Positions 6,537 to 14,109 of a DNA stretch of 14,320 nucleotides are shown here, in pieces (within the stretch, counting starts at the first letter, position 1; each line of letters opens with the position of its first letter). The notes under the pieces were generated by a model. It searched no databases and was not told the DNA's origin. It was given only the letters and a program-made list of their open reading frames with translations. The stretch is taken from contig JAAZAQ010000065.1 of the NCBI GenBank assembly GCA_012514225.1, forward strand, positions 1 to 14,320. The letters are read 5' to 3'. Origin of the DNA: Clostridiales bacterium. Lineage in GTDB: Bacteria; Bacillota; Clostridia; Christensenellales; Aristaeellaceae. A program made the position numbers and the translations under genes.

Positions 6537-6934
6537 GCGCCCGGGAGATGCTGGAAAGTTACGGCGAGGGGCTGCGCGCGCTGGACACCCTGGAGCGCGA
6601 GCTGGCCGTCTGCCGCCGCCGCGCGAAAGAGGACGGCGACGGGGTGGAGCGCAACGCCGCCCGCGCGGAAACGCTGTCGCGGGAGGCGGCAACGCTGCGC
6701 CGGCGGCTTTACAGGCGGCGCCGGGAGGCGGAAGCCTGGCTGGAGCGGCTGCCGAACGGGTCGGAGCGCCGGGTGCTGGCGCTTCGCTACCTGAACCTGC
6801 TGTCCTACGACGAAATCAGCGAAATCTGCTACTTTTCCCAGCGGCACGTCTTTCGCCTGCATCGCCGGGCCGTCCTGCGGCTGCAGTCCCTGATGGAGGA
6901 GGAGGCGCGAAAAGCCGCGCCGTCCCTGCCCTGA
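6533..6934 (+). CDS. DUF1492-type, sigma region 4-like regulator
   Basis: 133 residues from a GTG that overlaps the stop of the XRE-like gene (GTGA), a sign of coupling. An upstream in-frame extension to 6032 exists but crosses a terminator and promoter and is discarded. The N-terminal two thirds is charged and helical, likely coiled coil (about 5-72, many Arg/Glu). About 77-118 is a sigma-70 region 4-like HTH: SERRVLALRYLNLLSYDEIS, then FSQRHVFRLHRRAVLRLQ. This layout (SY-rich start, coiled coil, LRY-loop-YSxxxVxRLHxRA) matches the DUF1492/ArpU/RinA-type proteins, which in phages and integrative elements act as late-gene activators. Here no other phage gene is nearby. Target promoters are unknown. 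Confidence 0.75.
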   Translation: MSAREMLESYGEGLRALDTLERELAVCRRRAKEDGDGVERNAARAETLSREAATLRRRLYRRRREAEAWLERLPNGSERRVLALRYLNLLSYDEISEICYFSQRHVFRLHRRAVLRLQSLMEEEARKAAPSLP

Positions 6935-6988
6935 CGCGCGAATCCATACGCCGGTATACAGGGCTCTTTGTCGAATCAACTGCCCGGG

Positions 6989-8074
6989 TCAGGGCGCGCC
7001 TTCCGCCGGGCTGAAGCGGCCGATGCCCACGACGTCCTGCTGGTTGCGGGTCTTGTGGAAGCCGTTGTAGATGCCGGGGTCCATGACGTTCTTGCCCATG
7101 AACACCATCGCGGCGGTCTGCCCGCCGTCCAGGGTAAAGGCGTCCGTGCACCCCTGCTCCAGCAGCCGCTCGGCCACGAACATCAGCCCGGCGCCGGCGC
7201 TGCGCTTGTTGCGCCCCTCCACCATGATGCCCACGAAATGCCCGGGGGAAACGACGCCCAGGGCGCTGCGCGGCTCCAGGTGGGTAAAGCTCTTGGAGAG
7301 CCGGCCGTCCAGCACGCGGCCGGAGAACAGGACGGGGCCGAAGGCCAGCACGTCGGCCGCCCCGTGCGCCAGGTATTCCTCGGCGCTCATCTGCCCGGGG
7401 GTGCGCATCTCCACGTGCCCGTCGGGGAACAGCGCCAGCTCGTCCAGCGGCGGAATCTTGGCGACCGGATGTGTGTAGGTGAGCGTGTGCAGCACGCGGC
7501 CGTCCCGGATGATCAGCCCGGGGCGTTCCTTTTTTTCCAGCCGCCAGGAGAACAGGTCCCCGTTCTGCGCGTACACCAGCCGGTTGTCCGCCGCGATGGC
7601 CTCGGGCTTGGCCCGGGCGGCCGGCTTGTCCTTCCTGGCGGAAACGGCGCGGAAGGCCTCCTCCCCCCGGAAATAAACGTGGGAGATGAACCACACCACG
7701 TTTTTCCCGCGCACTTTCGCGCTGCAACGGGCGATATCCACCCGGAGGGTGGGGGACAGGTAGACCCAGCGCCCTTCCTTTTCGTCGGCGTAGACGAACT
7801 CCGCCCGCGCGCCGCCGGGGGGCAGAAAGCCCTCCGCGTCCGTCTCCGGCCAGCCGCCAAAGGGCGGCGGCCCCAGGGAGGGCAGCGGGGAGGGGGACGG
7901 CGCGGGGGAAGGCGAAGGCGCGGGCGTGGTTCCGGGGGCGGGCTCGGCCTCAAGCTCCGCCACCTGGAAGTCCGGCGACCCGGCGGGCGCGGGCAGGGGG
8001 AACAGCAGCAGGCAAAGCAGCAGCGCCGCCGCGCGCCGTGCCCATCTGGCCATGAAACCTAGGCGTCCCTTCAT
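6989..8074 (-). CDS. Exported phosphodiester glycosidase (NAGPA/DUF2233) family protein
   Basis: 361 residues from an ATG on the minus strand with GGAGG at 8080-8084. Residues 1-31 form a signal peptide (basic start, Leu-rich core, cut near PAPAG). About 43-72 is a Pro/Ser/Thr spacer. The NAGPA-type catalytic region covers about 225-355: EPRSALGVVSPGHFVGIMVEG, then SAGAGLMFVAERLLEQGC, then TLDGGQTAAMVFMGK with the Asp-Gly-Gly at 316-318 conserved in the family. The domain is named after the human N-acetylglucosamine-1-phosphodiester alpha-N-acetylglucosaminidase; bacterial members are exported and believed to act on envelope glycans or phosphodiester-linked sugars, but the substrate is unproven. 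It is divergent from thrC and convergent with the DUF1492-type gene. Confidence 0.85.
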   Translation of the reverse strand: MKGRLGFMARWARRAAALLLCLLLFPLPAPAGSPDFQVAELEAEPAPGTTPAPSPSPAPSPSPLPSLGPPPFGGWPETDAEGFLPPGGARAEFVYADEKEGRWVYLSPTLRVDIARCSAKVRGKNVVWFISHVYFRGEEAFRAVSARKDKPAARAKPEAIAADNRLVYAQNGDLFSWRLEKKERPGLIIRDGRVLHTLTYTHPVAKIPPLDELALFPDGHVEMRTPGQMSAEEYLAHGAADVLAFGPVLFSGRVLDGRLSKSFTHLEPRSALGVVSPGHFVGIMVEGRNKRSAGAGLMFVAERLLEQGCTDAFTLDGGQTAAMVFMGKNVMDPGIYNGFHKTRNQQDVVGIGRFSPAEGAP

Positions 8075-8101
8075 TTTTGCCTCCGTGCCGTCACTGGCCC
8101 C

Positions 8102-8130
8102 ATCTTAGCGGACGCGGCTTCCGCCCGCAA
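8102..8130 (-). promoter_or_regulatory. Promoter candidate for the NAGPA-family gene
   Basis: On the minus strand TTGCGG (8125-8130) and TAAGAT (8102-8107) are 17 bases apart. The expected start lies about 20 bases before the ATG at 8074, so the leader is short. It lies back to back with the thrC promoter (8147-8175), with about 16 bases between the two -35 elements. Confidence 0.45.
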
Positions 8131-8146
8131 GCGTTTTCCCGCCGGA

Positions 8147-8175
8147 TTGACAGGCGGGCCCGCGTTTTCTACAAT
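8147..8175 (+). promoter_or_regulatory. Near-consensus promoter of thrC
   Basis: TTGACA (8147-8152) and TACAAT (8170-8175) with the ideal 17-base spacing. Transcription should begin about 8182, right at the ribosome binding site CGGAGG (8181-8186), so there is almost no leader and no room for a riboswitch, T-box or attenuator. Confidence 0.8.
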
Positions 8176-8192
8176 CGCCCCGGAGGATGTCC

Positions 8193-9650
8193 ATGCGTTT
8201 TGAGAGCACCCGGGGGGAAAGCCCCAAGGTATTGGCGCCGGAGGCGCTGCTGTCGGGCGCCGCGCCGGACGGCGGGCTCTATTTGCCCGACAGCTTCCCC
8301 TCCCTTTCGCACCTGCTGGATGCGGACCTGGACTATGCCGGCTTGGCGTCTGCGGTCTTTTCGGCGCTGCTGCCCGGCTTCCCGGGGGAAGAGCTGCGCC
8401 TGGCCGCGGAGTCGGCCTATCCGGGCGCCTTTGACACGCCGCAGGTCGCGCCGCTGGTGCCTTTGGGGGAGGATTACCTGCTGGAGCTGTTCCACGGCCC
8501 CACCGCCGCCTTCAAGGACCTGGCCCTGCAGGTCCTGCCGCGCCTGATGGCCCTGGCGCGGGAGCGCGTCGCCCCGGGGACGCGGGCGGTGGTCCTGGCC
8601 GCCACCAGCGGGGACACCGGCTCCGCCGCCATGCGGGGCTTCCGGAACCTGCCCGGCTTTCGCGTGCTGGCCTATTACCCGGGCAGGGGCATCAGCGCCG
8701 TGCAGGAGGCGCAGATGACCACCATGGCGGGGGACAACCTGGAGGCCGTCGCCGTCGACGGGAATTTCGACGACGCCCAGGCCGGCGTCAAGGCGGCCTT
8801 CGCGCGGGCGCGGGGCTGCCTGCCCCCGGGTGTCCTGCTTTCCAGCGCCAACTCCATCAATATCGGCCGGCTGGTGCCGCAAATCGTCTACTACGTCCAC
8901 GCCCTGCGGGCGCTGCGCCGCATGGGCGCCCTGCCCCCGGGCGCGGAAGCGGACTTCGCCGTGCCCACCGGCAACTTCGGCGACATCCTGGCGGGCTATC
9001 TGGCGAAGGCCATGGGGCTGCCCGTGGGCCGGCTGCTCTGCGCCTCCAACCGCAACCGCGTGCTGGCGGACTTCCTGGAAACCGGCGTATACGACCGGCG
9101 GCGGGAGCTGCTGCCCTCCCTCTCCCCCTCCATGGACATCCTGGTGTCCGGCAACCTGGAGCGCCTGCTCTACCTGGCCTCCGGCCGGGACGCCGCCCGG
9201 GTGCGCGGGTGGATGGAGGGCCTGAACAGGGAAGGCGCCTACCGGGTTCCGCCGGAGGTGCTGGAGGAAATCCAAAGGGACTTCGAAGGCGGCAGCGCGG
9301 ACGACGCGCAGACGCGCGCGGCCATCGCCCGGGCCTGGGAAGCGCACCATGCCCTGCTGGACCCGCATACCGCGGCGGGCTACGCCGTGATGCGGCGGGC
9401 GGCGCGCCGGCCCGGCCGGCCCCGGGTGTTGCTGGCCACCGCCTCGCCCTTCAAGTTTCCCCGCGTCGTGCTGTGCGCGCTGGGCCGCCCCGACCCCGGG
9501 GACGGCGCCTGGCCGGAGGCGCTGTGCGAGGCGGCCGGGCTGCCCGTGCCGCCCTCGCTCGCGGGCCTGTCCAGCCGCCCGCGCCTGCACCGGGAGCGTG
9601 TGACAAGGGACGCCGTCGCGTCTGACGCGCTGGCGAGGGCGCTGGCATGA
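8193..9650 (+). CDS. thrC: Threonine synthase
   Basis: 485 residues. Two ATGs are close; CGGAGG (8181-8186) touches the first (8187) but is six bases from the second (8193), so I start at 8193 (MRFESTRGES). It is a PLP-dependent fold-type II enzyme that converts O-phosphohomoserine to threonine and phosphate, the last step of threonine synthesis. Evidence: HGPTAAFKDLALQ with the PLP Lys108, ATSGDTGSAAM (137-147) as a phosphate-binding loop, and PTGNFGDILAGYLAKAMGLP in the middle. Length fits the approximately 460-500-aa bacterial class. It overlaps thrB by four bases (ATGA). A consensus promoter with nearly no leader suggests constitutive or promoter-level control. The homoserine dehydrogenase is not in the window. 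Confidence 0.95.
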   Translation: MRFESTRGESPKVLAPEALLSGAAPDGGLYLPDSFPSLSHLLDADLDYAGLASAVFSALLPGFPGEELRLAAESAYPGAFDTPQVAPLVPLGEDYLLELFHGPTAAFKDLALQVLPRLMALARERVAPGTRAVVLAATSGDTGSAAMRGFRNLPGFRVLAYYPGRGISAVQEAQMTTMAGDNLEAVAVDGNFDDAQAGVKAAFARARGCLPPGVLLSSANSINIGRLVPQIVYYVHALRALRRMGALPPGAEADFAVPTGNFGDILAGYLAKAMGLPVGRLLCASNRNRVLADFLETGVYDRRRELLPSLSPSMDILVSGNLERLLYLASGRDAARVRGWMEGLNREGAYRVPPEVLEEIQRDFEGGSADDAQTRAAIARAWEAHHALLDPHTAAGYAVMRRAARRPGRPRVLLATASPFKFPRVVLCALGRPDPGDGAWPEALCEAAGLPVPPSLAGLSSRPRLHRERVTRDAVASDALARALA

Positions 9651-10522
9651 GGAGCGTCATCGTGCCGGCCACCACGGCCAACCTGGGGCCGGGGTTCGAC
9701 TGCCTGGGCCTGGCGCTGTCGCTGTACGCCCGCTTCACCTTCGAGAAAACGGATGCCGGGCTTGAAATCGCCGGCTGCCCGCCGGAATTCGCGGGGGAGG
9801 ACAACCTGGTGTACCGCGCCTTCCGAAGCACGCTGCAGGAGTTCGGACAGAGCTTCAACGGCCTGCGCATCACGGTTGATTCGGACATCCCGCCCGCGCG
9901 CGGCCTGGGCAGCAGCGCCGCCTGCGCGGTCGCCGGCGTCGTCGCCGCCGCGCTGTACAGCGGGGTTTCCTTAACGCCCCGGGAGATTCTGCAGCGGGCC
10001 GCCCGCCTGGAAGGCCACCCGGACAACGCCGCCCCGGCGGTCTACGGCGGGCTGCGGGCGTCCCTGACGGAGGAAGGCGCCGTCTGGTCCACGCCCTGCC
10101 CGGTGCACCCCTCCCTGCGCTTCCTGGCCCTGGTGCCGGACTTCGCCCTGCCCACCGCCCGGGCGCGCGCCGCGTTGCCGGATGCGGTCAGCCGCGCGGA
10201 CGCGGTGTACAACCTGTCCCGGGCCGCCTTCCTGCTCCGGGCGATGGAGACGGGCGACCCGGAGGCCCTCCGCTTCGCCTTCCGGGACCGCCTGCACCAG
10301 CCCTACCGCTTCCCGCTGATTCCCGGGGGCGGGCGGCTGGCGGCGCGGATGGAAAGCCTGGGCGCGGACGGCTGCTTCATTTCCGGCGCCGGGCCCACCC
10401 TGATGTGCGTGTACCGGGACGCCGCCTTCGCGCAAACGGCGCAGGACGAGCTGAAGAACGCCTTCCCCCGCTTTTCCGCGCTGCCGCTCTCCGTCAGCCA
10501 ACAGGGCTACGTCATCGATTAG
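9647..10522 (+). CDS. thrB: Homoserine kinase
   Basis: 291 residues, ATG overlapping the thrC stop (ATGA), with GAGGGCG as a weak ribosome binding site, so translation is probably coupled. It phosphorylates homoserine with ATP to O-phosphohomoserine, the substrate of the upstream thrC product. GHMP kinase motifs are all present: VPATTANLGPGFDCLGLAL at the N-terminus (6-24), the ATP-loop PPARGLGSSAA (82-92), EGHPDNAAPAV downstream, and SGAGPT (246-251) near the C-terminus. Length is typical. It is cytoplasmic. Placing thrC before thrB is less common than the reverse but occurs in Firmicutes. A gap of 33 bases separates it from the ZIP transporter gene. Confidence 0.95.
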   Translation: MRSVIVPATTANLGPGFDCLGLALSLYARFTFEKTDAGLEIAGCPPEFAGEDNLVYRAFRSTLQEFGQSFNGLRITVDSDIPPARGLGSSAACAVAGVVAAALYSGVSLTPREILQRAARLEGHPDNAAPAVYGGLRASLTEEGAVWSTPCPVHPSLRFLALVPDFALPTARARAALPDAVSRADAVYNLSRAAFLLRAMETGDPEALRFAFRDRLHQPYRFPLIPGGGRLAARMESLGADGCFISGAGPTLMCVYRDAAFAQTAQDELKNAFPRFSALPLSVSQQGYVID

Positions 10523-10555
10523 AATGCCTCGGGCAAACGAAAGGAAACAAGAAGC

Positions 10556-11344
10556 ATGAGCCTGCAATCCCAAGTCGCGCTGGGCATCCTCGTCCCCTTC
10601 ATCGGCACCACGCTGGGCGCCTCCATGGTCGTCTTCCTCCGGGGCGGCATGAAGGACTGGGTGCGCAAGGTGCTCATGGGCTTCGCCTCGGGCGTCATGA
10701 TCGCGGCCTCGGTCTGGTCGCTGCTGCTGCCGGCGATCGACAAGGCGGAGGAGCTGGGCAACATCCCCTGGCTGCCCGCCGCCCTGGGCTTCCTGGCCGG
10801 CATGGGCTTCCTGCTGCTGCTGGACACCCTGATTCCCCACATCCACCAGGATTCGGACGAGCCGGAGGGCCTGCCCTCCCACGCCCGCAAGAACACCATG
10901 CTGCTGCTGGCCGTCACCCTGCACAATATCCCCGAGGGCATGGCGGTGGGCGTGGTCTTCGCCGCCCTGCTGGCGGGCAACTCCTCCGTCACCTTCACCG
11001 GCGCCATGGCGCTGTCCCTGGGCATCGCCATCCAGAACTTCCCGGAGGGCGCCATCGTGTCCATGCCCCTGCGGACCGGAAAAACCGGCAAATGGAAGGC
11101 TTTCGCGATGGGCACGCTCTCCGGCGCCGTGGAGCCGCTGGCCGCCTTCTTCACCGTGCTGCTGACCGCCTGGGTAGTGCCCATCCTGCCCTTCCTGCTG
11201 GCCTTCGCCGCCGGCGCGATGATATACGTGGTGGTGGAGGAGCTCATCCCCGAACTGCAGGAGGGCACGCACTCCAACGTCGGCGTCATCGGCGTGGCGC
11301 TGGGGTTCACGGTGATGATGGTGCTGGACGTAGCGCTGGGGTAG
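10556..11344 (+). CDS. ZIP family metal transporter (ZupT/GufA-like)
   Basis: 262 residues from ATG with AAGGA (10541-10545) about ten bases upstream. Hydrophobic segments fit eight membrane helices. The ZIP signature sites are present: HNIPEG (123-128) on helix 4 and QNFPEG (160-165) on helix 5, which together form the metal site, and the EELIPE motif (228-233) near the C-terminus. A His/Asp-containing loop (IPHIHQDSDEPEG) follows helix 3. Such proteins import divalent cations such as Zn, Fe or Mn; which one cannot be read from sequence. It follows thrB by 33 bases and has no obvious promoter of its own, so it is probably co-transcribed with thrCB, although it has no functional link with threonine synthesis. 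Confidence 0.92.
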   Translation: MSLQSQVALGILVPFIGTTLGASMVVFLRGGMKDWVRKVLMGFASGVMIAASVWSLLLPAIDKAEELGNIPWLPAALGFLAGMGFLLLLDTLIPHIHQDSDEPEGLPSHARKNTMLLLAVTLHNIPEGMAVGVVFAALLAGNSSVTFTGAMALSLGIAIQNFPEGAIVSMPLRTGKTGKWKAFAMGTLSGAVEPLAAFFTVLLTAWVVPILPFLLAFAAGAMIYVVVEELIPELQEGTHSNVGVIGVALGFTVMMVLDVALG

Positions 11345-11486
11345 TCCGCCAGGCTGCCGCCTGACACCGCCAGCGCCCGAAAAGCGCCGAAACCCATGGA
11401 ATACGGGGCGGGGAGGGAAACCCGCGCACCTGCGCGGGAGAAAAGCGCCGGGCGGCTATTTCGTACCCTTTCTGTATTTCCCCTCC

Positions 11487-11511
11487 GGGCGGCTTGTCCG
11501 CCCTTTTCTTT
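11487..11511 (+). terminator. Terminator between the ZIP gene and lysA
   Basis: GGGCGG (11487-11492) pairs with CCGCCC (11498-11503) around CTTGT, followed by TTTTCTTT (11504-11511). It can end the thrC-thrB-ZIP transcript about 145 bases after the stop. The hairpin overlaps the -35 of the next promoter. Confidence 0.65.
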
Positions 11512-11521
11512 GCCGTATACT
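11494..11521 (+). promoter_or_regulatory. Promoter of the lysA-type gene
   Basis: TATACT (11516-11521) with a weaker TTGTCC -35 (11494-11499) and a 16-base spacer. Transcription would start near 11528, leaving a leader of about 23 bases, so no lysine riboswitch can be present. The -35 lies inside the terminator hairpin. Confidence 0.6.
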
Positions 11522-11550
11522 GGCCTTGTTTTGCCAAGGAGGGGAAGGAA

Positions 11551-12786
11551 TTGCCGAATTTTTCCGTGAAAGACTCCGTTTTCGAGGCGGCGGCCGAACG
11601 TTTCGGCACGCCGCTGTACCTGTACGACGAGCGCGGCATCCGCGCCGCCGCCCGCGCGCTAAACGCCGCTTTTGCCTGGAACCGCGGCTTCCGGGAGTAT
11701 TACGCGGTCAAGGCCCTGCCCAACCCCGCCGTCCTCAGGATTCTGATGGAGGAGGGCTGCGGGCTGGACTGCTCTTCGCAGGTCGAGCTGCTGCTGGCGC
11801 AAAAGGTCGGTGCCGGCGGGAGCGACATCATGTTTTCCGCCAACGCGATGCCGCCTTCGGAGCTGGGCCTCGCTCGGGCGATGGGCGCCCTGGTCAACCT
11901 GGACGACCGCAGCGACGTGGACACCCTGACGGGCTTCGGCGTGCCGGAGGTGGTCAGCCTGCGGGTCAACCCCGGCGGCAAGGGCGGCAACCAGTTCATG
12001 GGCGGCGGGCTGGACGCCAAGTTCGGATGGATGCCCTCCCAGCTGGAAGACGGCCTGCTGGTGCTGAAGGCCGCCGGCGCCCTGCGTTTCGGCCTGCACG
12101 CGATGACGGCCAGCAACACCCTGCAGGAGGAATACTTCGCCGGCAACGCTGCGATGCTGCTGCACCTGGGGTTGGAATTGGAGCGGAAGACCGGCCTCGC
12201 CCTGGACTTCGTCAACCTCTCCGGCGGCCTGGGTATCCCCTACCGCCCTGAGGAAAAAACCAACGACCTCGCCCTGGCTGGGGAACTGGTGCGCCGGGAA
12301 TACCGCAAGGCGCTGGGGGAGCGCGACGACGTGCGCGTTTTCACCGAGCTGGGCCGCCTGTTGACCGGGCCGTCCGGCTTCCTGCTCTCCCGCGTCCTCC
12401 ACCTCAAGCGCACCTACCGCGATTACGCCGGCCTGGACGCCAGCGCTGCCAACCTCCTGCGCCCGGCGATGTACGGCGCCTACCACCACGCCACCGTCGC
12501 CGGGCGACGGGACGCGCCGCACGACCATGTCTATGACCTCACCGGCCCCCTGTGCGAGAACAACGACAAGTTCGCCGTCCAGCGCCCGCTACCGGAGCTG
12601 CGCCTGGGCGACCTCGTCGTCCTGCACGATGCCGGCGCCCACGCCCACGCCATGGGCTACCAGTACAACGGCCGCCTGCGCTGCGCCGAGGCCCTGCACA
12701 CTACGGGGGGCGGCTTCCGCCTCATCCGCCGGAACGAGACGCCGGAGGACTACTTCGCGACGCTGGTGGAGGGGGAGACAGAGTAA
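11551..12786 (+). CDS. lysA: Diaminopimelate decarboxylase-type protein (divergent LysA)
   Basis: 411 residues from a TTG at 11551, chosen because AAGGAGG (11536-11542) is correctly spaced before it; the ATG at 11494 lies inside the promoter/terminator and is rejected. It is a fold-type III PLP enzyme: the PLP lysine Lys54 in YYAVKALPNP, HAMTASN with His183, NLSGGLGIPY, FTELGR, and GPLCENND with Cys335 (active site from the neighbouring subunit). DAP decarboxylase makes L-lysine from meso-DAP. Several positions differ from textbook LysA: HAMTASN for the usual HxHxGS, CENND for CESxD, and DAGAHAHAMGYQYN for DAGAYxxSM. I recall a clostridial LysA subfamily with these changes; the assignment is likely but the substrate is not certain. 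Confidence 0.85.
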   Translation: MPNFSVKDSVFEAAAERFGTPLYLYDERGIRAAARALNAAFAWNRGFREYYAVKALPNPAVLRILMEEGCGLDCSSQVELLLAQKVGAGGSDIMFSANAMPPSELGLARAMGALVNLDDRSDVDTLTGFGVPEVVSLRVNPGGKGGNQFMGGGLDAKFGWMPSQLEDGLLVLKAAGALRFGLHAMTASNTLQEEYFAGNAAMLLHLGLELERKTGLALDFVNLSGGLGIPYRPEEKTNDLALAGELVRREYRKALGERDDVRVFTELGRLLTGPSGFLLSRVLHLKRTYRDYAGLDASAANLLRPAMYGAYHHATVAGRRDAPHDHVYDLTGPLCENNDKFAVQRPLPELRLGDLVVLHDAGAHAHAMGYQYNGRLRCAEALHTTGGGFRLIRRNETPEDYFATLVEGETE

Positions 12787-13045
12787 AGCGGGGAATCCCA
12801 TCCCCCGAACCCCCGGGCAGGGGGACTGCACGCCCGGTTTCCCGGCTTCTGTCTGGTGTGTATCTGGTATTTCCCGGTCCCGTAAACTCATCGTACAGAA
12901 GAAGGGGGGCTGGCTGCCCCCCGAAGCCCCCGAATCTTACTTTGCAGCAAGGATATTAATCGCATGAGCCGGCGCTCGCGCGCCGGCTCCCAAAGGCTGC
13001 CCCCGCCGGGTCTTTTCCTGCCGGATGCCGGGGCGGCTGCCGCGC
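12787..13045. other. Intergenic region rich in G/C hairpins between convergent genes
   Basis: Between lysA (+) and the FN3 gene (-) I see no gene. It holds three hairpins: CCCCC (12810-12814) with GGGGG (12820-12824); GGGGGG (12904-12909) with CCCCCC (12917-12922); and a perfect 10-bp stem GAGCCGGCGC (12966-12975) with GCGCCGGCTC (12980-12989). The first two share a CCCCCGAA-CCCCCG core (12802-12815 and 12918-12932), like copies of a small intergenic repeat. None has a clear T-run. Confidence 0.5.
12966..12989. terminator. Strong hairpin, possible bidirectional terminator
   Basis: GAGCCGGCGC and GCGCCGGCTC pair perfectly over 10 bases around TCGC. It lies between two convergent genes, where a bidirectional terminator is expected, but no T-run follows on either side, so the call is tentative. 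Confidence 0.35.
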
Positions 13046-13972
13046 TCAGCGCAGCGTGTACACGTGCAGGTAGCCTGACAACGGGCCGTAGTAGGTGTTG
13101 GGCGCGATGCGGCGATAACCCCGGACGGCCAGGTAGAAGCTTTTGCCGGTGGTCAGCCCGGTGACGGTCATGCCGGTCGCCGCGGTGGTGCGCACGGCGC
13201 GCATGTTGGTCGGGGCGGTGCCCACATAAACCTGGTATCCGGTGGCGCCGGGGACGGCCGTCCAGGACATATGGACCCGCTCCGTGCCGGTCGCAATCAG
13301 GCTTTTGATGGCCGGCTTCGCCAGCGGGATGCCGGCGTAGGCGCCGGAGAACTTGCCGGAGACCACGCGATAGCTCTCGATCATGTTGTAGGCGCGGACT
13401 TTGTAGAAGTATTGGGTGCCGGGGGTCAGGCCGGAGTTGACAAATCGCGAGGCAGTCGGCGTACCGACGAGGGTATAGGCGCCCAGCCGTGAAAGGCCGC
13501 GCCAGACCTCGTAGCCATCGGCGCCCGCGATGTCGTTCCAGTCCAGCAGCAGCTGGGTGCCGTAAACGCTGTAGGCGGACACCTGGGAAATCCTGGGCGA
13601 GGGGCGCAGGGACACCGTGATTGTATTGTAGGTTTGGAGCCTGATATGGGATAAGTCCCCTTCGTCATACACCCACGCTTCCCCGTAGTAGTTGCCGGGA
13701 CGCCAGGTCGGATAGCCGAAATTCCTCAAGTTGGGAATGTAGTACGCGTGCCAGAAGGTCCTGGCGCCGTTGAGGTAAATCCAGTAGGCGTAGCTGTAGG
13801 GGCCGACGCCCGACTCGTTGCTGACCGAGAAGGTAATCGTATCGCCGACGTAGGCGGGGGACGGGGCGGTGTAGGCGACGCTGGCGGTCACCATGTCCGC
13901 CGGCGGGGCTGTCGGGGGAACGGCGGCCGCCAGCAGCAGGGCGACCAGCAGGACGGAAAGGAACCGTTTCAT
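13046..13972 (-). CDS. Exported two-FN3-domain protein
   Basis: 308 residues. I use the ATG at 13972 because GGGAGG (13978-13983) lies five bases before it; the longer frame to 14080 has no support. Residues 1-25 form a signal peptide (MKRFLSVLLVALLLAAAV). About 27-124 is an Ig/PKD-like beta domain with many Tyr and Trp (YAYWIYLNG, PGNYYGEAWVYDEGD). Two fibronectin type III domains follow, about 125-215 (LLLDWNDIAGADGYEVWRG, GLTPGTQYFYKVRAYN) and 216-308 (VHMSWTAVPGATGYQVYVG, GLTTGKSFYLAVRGY). No catalytic domain, sortase motif or S-layer anchor is visible; it is probably secreted, with a structural or binding role. The end (YRRIAPNTYYGP...TLR) is nearly the same as that of the truncated gene at 14249-14320. 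Confidence 0.82.
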   Translation of the reverse strand: MKRFLSVLLVALLLAAAVPPTAPPADMVTASVAYTAPSPAYVGDTITFSVSNESGVGPYSYAYWIYLNGARTFWHAYYIPNLRNFGYPTWRPGNYYGEAWVYDEGDLSHIRLQTYNTITVSLRPSPRISQVSAYSVYGTQLLLDWNDIAGADGYEVWRGLSRLGAYTLVGTPTASRFVNSGLTPGTQYFYKVRAYNMIESYRVVSGKFSGAYAGIPLAKPAIKSLIATGTERVHMSWTAVPGATGYQVYVGTAPTNMRAVRTTAATGMTVTGLTTGKSFYLAVRGYRRIAPNTYYGPLSGYLHVYTLR

Positions 13973-14109
13973 TTCTACCTCCCATCGGGTTAGGGCGTGC
14001 GCCGTCCGGGACGGCGCCTTACAAGAGCGTATCGGCGGGTCGGTCAGACGTGGAGTTCTGCCGCGCAATTCCCCGGGCACTCGGCGGGCGGCGCGGTTTT
14101 TGTTTTGGC

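Noticed and set aside
4986..6692. 568-aa open frame on the minus strand
   Set aside because: It is the antisense of the 51-base repeats and runs across a terminator, a promoter and two genes; the repeat length being a multiple of three keeps the reverse frames open.
8169..9590. 473-aa open frame on the minus strand within thrC
   Set aside because: Shadow of the thrC coding sequence in G+C-rich DNA; composition is Gly/Arg/Gln-rich and no family is recognisable.
9971..11272. 433-aa open frame on the minus strand across thrB and the ZIP gene
   Set aside because: Antisense shadow; spans two well-supported genes and the gap between them.
11421..11438. Hairpin CCCGCGCA/TGCGCGGG as terminator of the ZIP gene
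   Set aside because: No T-run follows on the plus strand; the hairpin at 11487-11511 is a better candidate.
11494..11550. Longer lysA start at the ATG 11494
   Set aside because: It lies inside the promoter and terminator; the TTG at 11551 has the ribosome binding site.
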